Notes under the pieces: generated by a model | What the model saw: only the letters and a program-made list of their open reading frames with translations | What the model was told of the DNA's origin: nothing | Database searches by the model: none | Made by a program: the position numbers and the translations under genes | Source of the DNA: Eudorina sp. 2006-703-Eu-15 | Lineage: Eukaryota; Chlorophyta; Chlorophyceae; Chlamydomonadales; Volvocaceae | NCBI GenBank assembly: GCA_003117195.1 | Contig: BDSI01000015.1 | Span: forward strand, 559,001 to 623,000 | Reading direction: 5' to 3' | DNA: 64,000 nucleotides | Part shown: piece by piece, positions 1-13,617 of the stretch | Layout of the letters: every line of letters starts with the position of its first letter | Numbering within the stretch: the first letter of the stretch is position 1

Positions 1-868
1 ACAAAGACGGACATACAGGTGCGCGCGTACGTGACGTAATTCAGTTATTAGTTACAGTGTACGTACATCGATAGATGCTGACCAATCAAGTAGACCAAGC
101 AAGTGACCACGCTACGGACGCCGCAGTGGAACGCAGTTTTGCAAGTGTCTCGATCGCAAGTGGATGGATGGAAAGCAGGGTCCGTCCGCTTGTTCAGCAG
201 AACCACCGCACAAACACACATCGATCCAGCAGCAACTAACGAATGAAGCGCTCATCATCATAACCAGCATACATACTGCTATCAGCAAATATCAGCAAAT
301 CCGAGATACGCAGATAGGTTGATTAATCCTATCAATGCTACCGAGCTATATATCACGCGCACGTACGCACCGCTAGAAAAGAAATAAAGCCAGGCACTGC
401 TGCTGCTGCTGCTGCTGCTGCTGCAAGCAAATACACATAAACATACCCGTCGAGGTGTGCTACCAGCAGGCGCAGCAGTTAACTTCTGAAGGGCTCGCAT
501 CAAGTACGTACGTACGTCCCTTGCTTCGGCGACTCATCACCGATTGCTTGCTTCAATCGAGTTAATGAAGTAAGGCGACGGGTTTTTTCTTCTGCGCACT
601 GTTCACTACTGCCTATATTCCGCTGACGTAACACGCAGATTTAGGAAGGAACGAACTTGCTTCCTTATAACCGAAAACTACGGGCGGGGACCGTCTCGCT
701 CCTCGTCCCTCCCGCCGTCCTTGGCGGGGAACATACATACGTACGATGCAACGAATCATGCTGCTGACCGCCGTCTCCCCGTCCATCCGTCCCTTCCCCC
801 CCCCCGCGCGTCCTGGGGAACATGCACGGCGGCTTACATACAGCGAACGAATGATCACCAGCTGGTTA
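1..868. other. Spacer downstream of tandem gene 1
   Basis: No coding region was recognised here. The stretch holds a (CTG)9 run at 397-423, several short ACGT and GATC-type repeats, and the 3' flank of tandem gene 1. The equivalent stretches of units 2 and 3 (about 8220-9396 and 17910-19091) are nearly identical to each other and have only a short CTG run. Confidence 0.6.
834..838 (-). terminator. Candidate TGTAA poly(A) signal, tandem gene 1
   Basis: TGTAA on the minus strand about 30 nt after the stop codon. TGTAA is the usual green-algal polyadenylation signal. It is kept at the same place in all three tandem copies. The distance to the stop is short, so a later signal could be used instead. 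Confidence 0.45.
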
Positions 869-2256
869 TTAGGCCGCCAGGAGAGCACGCCACATGCACT
901 GCGCGTTGCTGGATGTGCATGTGGAGGCGGCCGTCATCTGCGCGCCGTCGCCGTTCCACCACAGGTAGCCGCCGCTGGCGGAGCGGACGGTCGGTACGTT
1001 GCCCGCGGAGCTGTCCGCGGCGTTGTAGCCCCACAGCTCCGCGGCAGCGAACACCCAGCTGTTGTTGGAGTTGCACGGGGACCTGCGGCACGATGTATGA
1101 AGGTAGGGCGGGGTTTGAGAGTCGGGCCATACATATCCGCAAGCACGCACTCAAGCTAGCTAGCCGCAGGTGATACCAAATAAATAAAGGCGGCTGGACA
1201 CATGCAAACACCGGCACGCGGGCGGGCACGCACGTACGTAGCTTCGTGGTAGTTGATTGTCCGCCGCCGCCGCCGCTGCTGGCTAGCTACCTAGCTACTT
1301 AGTCGCACACTCGCGCGCCTCAACATACACACACACACGCACTCACAAGTTGACGCTGCCGCTGGAGCCGCCGGTGACCAGCTTCAGGCACAGCTTGGTG
1401 CCCGGTACGGCAAACGCGTATCGGATGACGTATGCCGTAGGGGTGCCGTACGCGTACGGATAAGCGTAGAAGTTGGTGGCCGAGGTGCGGACGGTGGTGC
1501 CCACGCACTTGTAGGAGCTCGTGTCGCAGCGCACGAAGAACCCGCTGGTGCTGCCTCCTGCGAGGTAGTACCGCGCCGTGGTACTGCACGCACGCATTAT
1601 TGCCCCCACGCATTGGACACACGCAGCGCACGCACAGAAATAAATGCGGCGGTCATTGCAACAAAGCGTTACAAGGTGGACCGACCCTTCGTCCGAATGA
1701 ATCATATTCCGTTTGTAGTAACCCGCCTGCGGTGGACCGAACCCGCCGGGGGTCAACTGACGGTGTAATACGTAATAGATCGGTGACATACAGCAGCCGC
1801 ACGCTGAAGCTAATATAGAACGCAGTAAGGATGGGGCATTGGTATATATGTATATGTGCCTGTTGTACATGCAATGAATATATATTGTCACGAGACAACT
1901 TACGTGATGTATCTGGCCGTGAAATCCTGGAACCAGGCGAAGTAGGTGGGCGTGATCGCCACGGCGGCGTTGCCAGTGGTGCTGCCGGTCGTGGCCACGA
2001 AGCGTACGGCATAGTCCGATGTCCAGAACGCCGCGCCAGTCTGCCCCTGGCCGACGTCGTAGTAAAAGATCTTTTCGGCGGAGCCGCTGCAGACGTCGGT
2101 GGTCAGGCTGGCCGGCTCGTACCAAAGCGTGTAGTGGGCCTTGTCGGCTGACCGACCCGCGGATAATGTGGGACGTGGAGCAAAGGATGTAAATGCGTTT
2201 GATTGAGTAGCTATGTATACATTCTATAAAAATTGTGAAACAAACATTTATATACA

Positions 2257-2314
2257 TTCGTATTATATTGATTATAAGCATATATATATATGCTTATAAT
2301 CAATATAATACGAA
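2257..2314. repeat. 58-bp perfect palindrome in intron 5 of tandem gene 1
   Basis: Arms 2257-2280 and 2291-2314 are exact reverse complements around a self-complementary (TA)5 centre. It is followed by further TA-rich sequence to about 2375. The equivalent introns of copies 2 and 3 lack it. Confidence 0.85.
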
Positions 2315-4049
2315 TATATATATACATATATATACGTATATATATTCTATAAAAATTACAAACATTTATATAGTAATAGATCGATGACCGAAGCATGCAA
2401 TATTGCAATCAATGCCATCGTGGTACATGCGCGGCCAAGGTACCCTTAGCCAGCGCATAAAATGGAAGTAGTGCCGCACATACATGCAGCTCGCTCTGTT
2501 TAAATATGCCGGGCGACGTATATTTGTAGCCGGGCAGCACACGCAGCAGTAGTTCTATCTCTACCCACGCACTTACTTTTGCCAACACATACATACAATA
2601 AATCTATAGACCACGCACGCAGGCAAGGGCGGATTGTACGTACATGGGTATCCAGCGGTGGTGAGGGAGTACGACGTCGATCCGCAGGAGTAGCCGTACG
2701 ACAGGCTTCCCGAGTACGGATAGTGGTACGCGAGCTGCAGCAGCCCGATATTGCTGGACCAGTCGCCCTGGAAGCAGCGAATGGATGGATGATGAACGGG
2801 TCGTATGGCGAGCGTCATCATTATTGCAAGCCAGGTGGCCTACCTAGAGTTCATCCATTCGCAGATTTTCTTTGTAAGTACAGGCGATGTTTTGATAAAA
2901 TCCCAGCGGCATACAGTAGTATTTGGGTGTATCGATCGATCGCGTGCCCGCCGCCTATCTATAGATCTAGCTAGCCCAGCTTCGTTACTCTACCGGTATG
3001 TAGGTGGATGTAGCTTACGCACGCACCCGCCGACACACCCGGCACACGCAGCAGCATGCCTTCATAGGTGTATCAGGTGCCCATCCTCTGTCGATCACAC
3101 GCATGCATTCCGCTAGCTCCCCGCCATCTATCCAGCTAGAGGCACATGCATGGACCTCAATAATGCGTAATGCCCCATCCAGTAAATCGATGATTCGCTC
3201 GCTTGTCAAGCAGCAGGCAGGCCTCCTCACCGATTGAGCCCAGGAAAGCCGGACCTCGACTATGTTGGCAGGGATCCACCCATACGGCGCCACGCTGCCT
3301 CGGTTGAAGCCGGGCGCCACAGCGAATTGGAGTTCCATCCCACTGCGCGGCGGTTCACCGTGTCATAATAGAAGAGGCAATGCCCCGCGGTGGTGACGAG
3401 GCGGCCGGTGCTGCCGACGAGCGCACCACTGCAGTACCCCTGGGCGAAAGACAGCAGTACGGTGGCCGTGTACGGGTACGACAGCGAGGTGATCTCTTGG
3501 CGCTCGTCCGCCCCGAAAATGTACTTTCGGCCGTCGTACAGCTCGCGGCGCGATGGGCGGCGGCGGCTGGACGGGCCAGCAGCAGCAGCAGTAGTAGTAG
3601 TGGAATCGCGACCATCTTCATCATCATTGCGCGAAGTCGACGACGGGATGCTGCTGCTGCTGTCTTCGTCTTCGCCGTCGTCGGTGCCGTCGTTGCTGGT
3701 TGCTGTGCTGCCTGCCGCCGCTTCCGCCGGCGTCGGGATGGACGACGCCTTGGCCCAGGCAGCAGCAGGCGAGTCTGGGCGGGCGTACTTCTGCACCAGG
3801 GACTTGGTCTCAGCGGCGGTCCACACCTTCATGTACATGTCGCCCTCGGGGGTCATGCGCAGGGAGACGGAGGGGCCGCCGCTGGCGCCCGCCGGCGGGG
3901 TCGGTTTGGCCGCTGCTGCCGCCTTGGCAGTCTTGGGTGTTGCGGTCGAAGACGCGGATGATGACCTGCTGCCAACCAAGGGCATGGCAGGCCAATGCGA
4001 TCTATCGATCACAGGTAGGTCAGTACGCATGTATGACACGCACGGGCAC

Positions 4050-4200
<151 letters not shown>

Positions 4201-5872
4201 TGTGCACGCACACACAAGTAAGCAAGCAAGCAAGCAAACAGCGAAGGTCGCGACGGAACTCCAAAAAAGACGGACAGGCAGACAGATAGACCGCCCTCAC
4301 ACTCAACATGCGTACACCCTGATGAATGCGGAATGACGATCGACTCCTTCTTTACAACATGTATTATTATTACGTTTATGTGGATGGCTCGCTCAATCAA
4401 ACACTCCAGCAGCCAATCAACAATCGATGCACGTACGCAGGGCTACGCATGGCTGGCCCCATCCAGCACATGTGCAGAAACGATGGCGTACACGCAAGAA
4501 AGAAACCATGCATGCACCCTGCATACGTGTCGGTGCATCAGCAGGCCTGCTGGTAATGCACTCCGTCGTGTATCGACTTGGTTATTTGTTTTGCCGCAAT
4601 AATGAATGATGATGATCATGTGCGGATGGCTAGCCGCCATCCGGCGCAGCGGCGGCATGGTGAGGGCGGGTGGCACTACGTACTGCTGATGAATACGAAT
4701 ATAATAAATGGCCGTACCCAAACTACATGGTCGCATGTACGTACTTGGATTCATTGTCGTCCACGTCGTCATCAGAATCGCCGTTCTCCTGTTCCTTTTC
4801 GGTCTCCTTGATGAATCCCGGTCGGCCAACGTAGAAGAAACCCTCGCTATGGAAGCGAGTGATGACATCCGCGGAGACGACTCGGGCGGAGACGGCGGGC
4901 TTGGGGACTGCGCGTACATTCATCGACGGTAACACATTCGCACGCAAGCATCGTTATTGCCAATTTAAACATCATTGATTGCATGTGTGTACGGCGGCTG
5001 GTACGGTTGTATGAAGCACCGAAGTGAGTGTCAGTCACGTCATCAGAAGGACGGAAATAAATTCCGCGCGCGATCTATCGACCAAACCAGGAACACACAC
5101 AGCAAACCTTCTTGAAACATTTGTCCACACACAACTCCTCATTCATGGTCTTGCGCGGTTGCTGCTAGCTGTATGTGTGTACGACTGCGCGCACATCGAC
5201 GCACTACGCACCATATTTGTACGTACGTAGTTCGTTCCTTCGTACCTTCAGCAGGCTCGGCTGGCTTGGGGATGAGCTGCAAGAAGTTGGGCTTGCTCTT
5301 AGCAGCAGCCTCAGCACTACTCCCGCCGGCGGCCCTTTTCGCAGCAACGGCGGCGGCCGCGGCGGAGCCGGAAGGAGCGTCCGAAGCAGCCACCAGCGTG
5401 GCTCCCTTGCCCAGCTGGCAACGCGCCAGGCAGTCGTTGTAGAAGGGCAGGCCCGTCTCCGCATCCACCACAGGGGCGTACGCCAGCGAGCAGGTAGAGC
5501 AGGGGGCTCCTTCATCATCACCTATTCCACGCAGGTAGTTTATCGGGCACAAAGAATCCAGCAGAGTTAAATGCGCGGCAAGGTCCTGGATGGAGATCCA
5601 TGCCATCGCTCGAGCAAGCACGCGGCGGTGCGCATACATCGCATGCATAACAACTAACCAAGCAAGATAGATCCGGCCGCCGTAAGATGTTTGTGTAGTT
5701 TGTGCAATATCGGCTGCAGGAAATAATTTAATGCATGGATACATAAATTGTGGATACGTAAATCTCGCTCGTGCGATGCGTCCGCATCCGAATGAACGGA
5801 CGTACCTGCGGCGGCGGCCAAAGCCACCATAAGCGCTAGCAGCGCGGTCATCTTCCACATCACCGTCATCAT

Positions 5873-8066
5873 GGCTGCTGAATGGGTCTGTTGAGGGTGC
5901 ATAAAGTTGCAAAGTCGACGGAACGAGCGCAGATGGTGAATTATGCTTGTTTAGCGAGTCATAAGCCAGCGTCGGTGCACTCTTGGATGTTCGTCTATCT
6001 TCTTCAGAGATAACGATGAACAAGATGAGGGTGCACTCGGTGCACGCAACGAAGCAATTAACGCGGCACCTACCGACGTACCTCCGGCGGCCCAACAGCG
6101 TCACTGCGTGAATTTCCCTGCAATTTGTAGAGCAGAGAATAATTTTCTTCTTACTTCGAGTGTTGCAGGGCCGGCACATTTATATATGTGCGGTGCCGCC
6201 CGCCAGAGACGCCCGTGAAAGTACGACACGAACTGGGGCCCCGGCGGGTATGTCATCAATCTCGGAATACGTACTCGAAAGCGAATCTGAGGAGTCAACG
6301 AAGGTGCTACAGGAAGGTGAGCAAAATATCGAACGAGCTACAATAATAAAAATGGACTATTGTTGTGTCTGTACTACCGATGAGCTTCGTATGTGCAATT
6401 TGATGGTGGTAAACAGTAGATATGCGCCGCGTGCTGGTGTGACTAGAAACGTAGGCTTGGTAATAAAGGAATATTGTTGCACCGTGTACTCTACCTTTGT
6501 ATTAAATGTAGTTGAATGATACGCGTCTGTGGAACCTGCAAATAAACACACATAGGCCAACTGAAACTGATATATACGTAGATCTGATAGATCTGAGTTA
6601 CGTTGCGCTCATATTTATTCCTTACATTGGGTAACGTATCCACGTGCATGTGGATACGTACCTGCTCGCTGATGTAAGATGACATGCGTGCCGTGCGTGG
6701 ATGGTTGCAGCAGCAGAAACTGACGACATCTTTAAGACAATTTATTTCGCCCATGCATCTATCTTTCGTTGCGTGCGTGCTTCCAAACAAACCGGCGTAC
6801 GTTCGTTCGTTCTATGTCAATGCGAATGAAACGTGCGGGTGGATGTATTTGCATTGACGGATGGAGTGTTCGTTGCTTGCTATCTAGGGTGACTACGTAC
6901 TGCGTACTTGTCACACTGGAAAAACAACGCAGCAGGTAATGCGTGGCAAGGAGGAGCGAAGGTAACTGTATGTGTGCTCCTTTTGTAGTTTTATTTGGCG
7001 CTACCAGAGGCCGGCAATGCGTATCTACAAATACCTACTTTGACGTTTTGTGGGATTATTACAACCAAATATACAAGCCTTGCCGAAAGCAGAAGCTGCG
7101 TGCCTTCAACGAATGTCAGCAGGCCGCAAGCATAATTATTTCCGCGTGCGCGGCGGTGCCTACAACGTACGCACGCGCGCGACGGAGCAGACTGCTGTTC
7201 GGTTCAGTATGATGTACGCATTTTGTTTAGAAGGTTGCTTACAGATTGCGACGCCTAAGCTACCAATCATTCTTACAGAGATAATAATACAAAACACGCA
7301 CCCCTTTCTTTTGTTCGCTGCAAAACTAAAGAACCTACAAGACTCTGTACAGTGATGTTGTTTCGATCCGTCGGTATGCACACCATCATCCACACATGTA
7401 TATGTACCCAGCCATACACCACTGCGTGCGAAACGGCGCGCGGCCCATATGCATCCAGCAGCCATGAACGAACTTCGTGTATTTTACATAACGCAGTAAC
7501 GAAATGTATGGCGAAATGCAGTTGTCTTTTGGTTATTGCGGGGTGGGGCTGCTGGTGGCGCCGTCCGAGACAGATCGATACATTGCAAAATGCATGCATG
7601 TCACCTCACTCGGACGGACAAGCAAATGCAGCAGCTGTAATATATAGCAAATAAATAAAATTTGGATGGTATGCAGAAGACCGATGTCAAATAAAATCTG
7701 AATTGAATGGCTCAGTGCTGACTTCATTACTGATGACCCGGACGATTGTTTATCTATGCGGGGCCCGGACGCGTGCCGTATTCAACGGGCGGTTCCTGCT
7801 GGCGGGCGAGCATGCAGCCATGCGCTATCAAACAGCAGTCAGTCAATAATTTGCTTCCCGCACAGGTCAGAGGCTGCAGGTGGCATGGCGTATGTAATCA
7901 CGCCCATTCTATTTTTGCTGGCAGATGCATTAGATGCATGCTTCAAGGGGTTTATTTGAATAAATCATCAAATATATGTATCTGGGGCTGAAGTAGCAAA
8001 TGTATATGCAGCAGTATATAACATTAGTTGGGTAACTCAAGCCATATTGTTTTCTTATTACATAAT
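5873..8066. other. 5' flank and spacer upstream of tandem gene 1
   Basis: This should contain the promoter of the minus-strand gene, but no specific promoter motif could be recognised. A short plus-strand reading frame starts at 6250 (MSSISEYVLESESEE) and its first ~30 codons are conserved in unit 2 (15868) before diverging. The rest is low-complexity spacer. Confidence 0.5.
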
Positions 8067-9361
8067 CATTATTCAGACGCGGCCTTGCTTGCCTGCTTAT
8101 CGAGATATATAATCGAGAACCTATCTATCTGTATGTGTAGATATGTATGCACGCATGACCGATGTACGTCGTGTGTAGTTGTTGTAGCAAGCACGACCAG
8201 CAAATAAAGGCAGGCGCGTGACATCATTGGGTTATTAGTTACAGCAACAGTGCACATTGATACTGATGACCAACCAAGTAGCTAAACCAAGCAAGTGACC
8301 ACGCCGCCGCATTGGAACGCGCCGTTGTCTCGCGAGTGGATGGATGGGAGGGTCTGCTTGTTCAGCACGCAGCACATCCAGCACGCAGCAACTAATAACG
8401 AAGCGCTCAGCACGCACCAGCAGCATACATGCATGCTGATGTCAGCGAACATCAGCAAATCCGAAATAGATCGATTCGTCCTACGTTTCAATGCTACCGA
8501 GCTATACATCACGCATGCACCGTGCGCTAGAAAAGAAATAAAGCCAGGCATTATACTGCTGCTGCAAGCAAGCAAGCACATACATGCATACGGATCGATC
8601 CCGGTCAAGGTAGGCGAGCTACGTACCATCGATCGGGCGCATGCATGCACGCAGCATGCAGTCGCTCGGTGTAATAATAGGAAACCGAACGCCCCGGCAT
8701 ACATGCATATCTACGTACTCGTCAGCAGCGATCAGCGTCCCCAAATCACACCAACTAGTGAACCCCGCCATCCAGATAGAGCGAGTAGTAGAGCACGCAC
8801 GTACGAGCTTGGAAACCAGAGGCGCAAAGCATGCACGCACGATCGATTGAGGCCGCAGGGCTACGTAGGGGAGCAATACGGACAACGCGCGAGCGACGGT
8901 GGAACGAGCTAGGCGAGCTAGGCGAACGAGGCGCCGCCGTACATGCATGTATGCGCACTAGCTAGCTAGCTAGCTAGCGCGCCGCCTGCGGCGCTCCCCC
9001 AGCTAGCATCACGCACCCAGCTGCTGCTGGATGTATGTCCGTACTGATGCGCACGTACGTATGTATGTCAAACTTCTGAAGGGCTCGCATCAATCAAGTA
9101 CGTCCCTTGCGTCGGCGACTCAATCACAGATTATTGCATGCTTAATTAAAGTAGTAAATGTATGAAGGCGACGTATTTTTCCTCCTGCGTGCGTGCTGTT
9201 CACGCACTGCTCCCTACGTTACATCGATGCAGATCTAAGGAACTAGCTTGATCGATTGCCTAATAACCGAAATATTACGGGCGTGGTCGGTGCTGCTGAC
9301 CGCCGTCTCCCCGTCCATCCGTCCCTTCCCCCCGCGCGTCCTGGGGAACATGCACGGCTGC

Positions 9362-9366
9362 TTACA
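9362..9366 (-). terminator. Candidate TGTAA poly(A) signal, tandem gene 2
   Basis: TGTAA on the minus strand about 30 nt past the stop codon, at the same relative place as in the other two copies. Confidence 0.45.
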
Positions 9367-11598
9367 TACAGCGAATCATGCATCATCAGCTGGTTATTAG
9401 GCCGCCAGGAGAGCACGCCACATGCACTGCGCGTTGCTGGATGTGCATGTGGAGGCGGCCGTCATCTGCGCGCCGTCGCCGTTCCACCACAGGTAGCCGC
9501 CGCTGGCGGAGCGGACGGTCGGTACGTTCCCCGCGGAGCTGTCCGCGGCGTTGTAGCCCCACAGCTCCGCGGCAGCGAACACCCAGCTGTTGTTGGAGTT
9601 GCACGGGGACCTGCGGCACGTACGATGTATGAAGGTAGGGCGGGGGTTGAGAGTCGGGCCTTATTCGCAAGCACGCGCTTGAGCCGCAGGTGATGACACA
9701 TTAAGGTGGCGGCTGAATCCAACGAAGTAGTTCGTTTATTTGGGCGGTACGGTCGCTCGCATCTATCGCAGTGTGCGCGGCCCGCAGTCGGTAGCTCATC
9801 AAATGCATGTCACATCGGTATGCTTGTTCGTGCCGCCGGCAAATAATTGGAGCCGTGCTGTATGTGAAGGCGGCGCGCGCGCCTTGATTGATGATTGCCT
9901 GACGAATGTGCGTCACCACAAAATAAACATGCGTGCATCGCTCGTGAATATATATCATGTCTATCTAGTCTATCTGTTGCGTGCGGCATCTACGTATCTA
10001 ATCTATCGCGTACGCAAGGGGGCTGGCTGGCACGTGCGGCACCGATTGATTGTATATATGTTGGTATTGGCAACCACGCGCGCAATCATCGCATTCCGTC
10101 GATCTATTTATCTAGCTTGCTTGCTTCGCGCGCGCTTATCTATCTATCCATCTATCCCCAGGTAGACAGATATATAGATGGAAAAATCGCACACATGCGA
10201 ACACCGGCACGCGGGCGGCGGGGCACGTAGCTGCGTGGTAGTTTATTGATTGCCCGCCGCCGTGCGCCGCTGGTCGCAATAGCTAGCTAGCTCGTCGCAC
10301 ATACACTCAGACTCACAAGTTGACGCTGCCGCTGGAGCCGCCGGTGACCAGCTTCAGGCACAGCTTGGTGCCCGGTACGGCAAACGCGTATCGGATGACG
10401 TATGCCGTAGGGGTGCCGTACGCGTACGGATAAGCGTAGAAGTTGGTGGCCGAGGTGCGGACGGTGGTGCCCACGCACTTGTAGGAGCTCGTGTCGCAGC
10501 GCACGAAGAACCCGCTGGTGCTGCCTCCTGCGAGGTAGTACCGCGCCGTGGTACTGCACGCACGCATTGCACGCATTGCACGCATTGCACGCAGGCATGC
10601 ACAGAAATAAATGCGGCGGTCATTGCAATGAAGTGTTACAAGGCAGCTAGCTAAACCCTTGGTCCAGACCCACACGGGAATTTCCCTGTACAGGGCAATC
10701 CAACGGGCCGGCCCAGAACCCCAGGTACATAGCTTCGTATGCGCCTTATGTATTTGAAACCCTATGCTATTTTTTGTATACTTGTGATGAACGGATCCAG
10801 CCGTGCCTCATGCATATTCATTCATGTGAAGTGAATTATGTTCGTTTGCAATATCCTGCGGTGGACCGACCCCGCGCGCAACGGTGTCAAGCAAGCAACG
10901 GTGTAATAATCCGATTCGATCCGATCCGTGTAATTGGTGTAATCGAGTCGATCGGTGTAATCGGTGACAGCCAGCAGGATGGAGCATTATTGATATACAT
11001 ACATGTGATGCCACGTACGTGGCAACTTACGTGATGTATCTGGCCGTGAAATCCTGGAACCAGGCGAAGTAGGTGGGCGTGATCGCCACGGCGGCATTGC
11101 CAGTGGTGCTGCCGGTCGTGGCCACGAAGCGTACGGCATAGTCCGATGTCCAGAACGCTGCGCCAGTCTGCCCCTGGCCGACGTCGTAGTAAAAGATCTT
11201 TTCGGCGGAGCCGCTGCAGACGTCGGTGGTCAGGCTGGCCGGCTCGTACCAAAGCGTGTAGTGGGCCTTGTCGGCTGACCGCCGGATAATGTGGGACGTG
11301 GAGCAACCAAGGGATACAAACAATAATATTTATAATTTATATTTCTATATTATTCTATTTATAGTTGTTTTATGTACATATAAATTAATATTTATAATTT
11401 ATATTTCTATAAACATTTTATACAGAAATAGATCGATGACCTACGTAATTGGATACAGCAACGCATCAACAACACAATCAACCGAACGAACGAGACCATG
11501 CATGCAGCAGAACGGGACGGATCGAAGCGAATTCAGCAGCTAACCAACCAGCAGCGCGAAACATGCATTGCCATCGTGGTACATGTGTGCGTGCCCAG

Positions 11599-11955
<357 letters not shown>

Positions 11956-13412
11956 CGTGACGAGTGTAGTGAGCGCCGCACATACATACATACATACAGC
12001 TCGCTCTGTTTTAAATGTGCCGGACTACCCGGGCGGGCAGCAGCACACGCAGCAATCTACCGACCGCGCAAGCAACAAAGGGCGGATTGTATGTACGTAC
12101 ATGGGTATCCAGCGGTGGTGAGGGAGTACGACGTGGATCCGCAGGAGTAGCCGTACGACAGGCTTCCCGAGTACGGATAGTGGTACGCGAGCTGCAGCAG
12201 CCCGATATTGCTGGACCAGTCGCCCTGGAAGCAGCGAATGGATGAACGGGCGAACGTCATACAGCGAGCGTCATTATTATTGGATGGAAGCCAGGTACGT
12301 ACATCATCAGGTGCCCATCCTCTGTCGTTGATGGTTGATCCCATTCCGCTCTATCTCCGCCATCCAGCGGCACACATACCTCATGTATGCGTAATATATA
12401 ATAAGTACCCCAGCAGTAAGCAACCGATAATTTGATTGTCAGACCTCCTCACCGATTGAGCCCAGGAAAGCCGGACCTCGACTATGTTGGCAGGGATCCA
12501 CCCATACGGCGCCACGCTGCCACGGTTGAAGCCGGGCGCCACAGCGAAGTTGGAGTTCCATCCCACTGCGCGGCGGTTCACCGTGTCATAATAGAAGAGG
12601 CAATGCCCCGCGGTGGTGACGAGGCGGCCGGTGCTGCCGACGAGCGCACCACTGCAGTACCCCTGGGTGAAAGACAGCAGTACGGTGGCCGTGTACGGGT
12701 ACGACAGCGAGGTGATCTCTTGGCGCTCGTCCACCCCAAAAATGTACTTTCGGCCGTCGTACAGCTCGCGGCGCGATGGGCGGCGGCGGCTGGACGGGCC
12801 AGCAGCTGCAGTGGAATCGCGACCATCATCATCATCATTGCGCGAAGTCGACGACGGGATGCTGCTGATGTCTTCGTCTTCGTCGTCGGTGTCGTCGTTG
12901 CTGGTTGCTGTGCTGCCCGCCGCTTCCGCCGGCTTCGGGACGGACGCTTTGGCCCAGGCAGCAGCAGGCGAGTCTGGGCGGGCATACTTCTGCACCAGGG
13001 ACTTGGTCTCAGTGGCAGTCCACACCTTCATGTACATGTCACCCTCGGGGTCATGCGCAGGGAGACGGAGGGGCCGCCGCTGGCGACCGCCGGCGGGGTC
13101 GGTTTGGCCGCTGCTGCCTTGGCGGTCTTGGGTGTTGCGGTTGACGACGTGGATGATGACCTGCTGCCAACCAAGAGCGGCATGGCAGATCGATCACAGG
13201 TAGGTAGATAGGGACCGACGGACATGATGAGGAGGTAGCAACGAAAGGGCCGCTCGGCGCGCGGGGACCGCGGGGACCGCGCGCGCGTAAGCAAGAAATA
13301 AAGGAACGTATATTTAGGTATACGTAGGCAGAGTTGATGACCAACGGCGGCGGTAAGCAAGGGACGTAGGTGCAACCGATGTCAGTGTAGTCAGTATGCA
13401 TGACACGGATAC

Positions 13413-13617
<205 letters not shown>

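Noticed and set aside
406..423. (CTG)n as a coding poly-Ser/Leu repeat
   Set aside because: The 73-aa frame around it has no support and the repeat is short and not conserved in units 2 and 3.
3380..3961. 193-aa plus-strand frame opposite exon 4 of tandem gene 1 (and equivalents in copies 2 and 3)
   Set aside because: Antisense shadow of the GC-rich protease exon. Splice phases and protease motifs are on the minus strand.
8282..8912. Overlapping frames of 140-205 aa on both strands in the spacer (repeated at 17971-18607)
   Set aside because: They are duplicated with unit 2/3 spacer at the same identity as non-coding DNA and are disrupted in unit 1.
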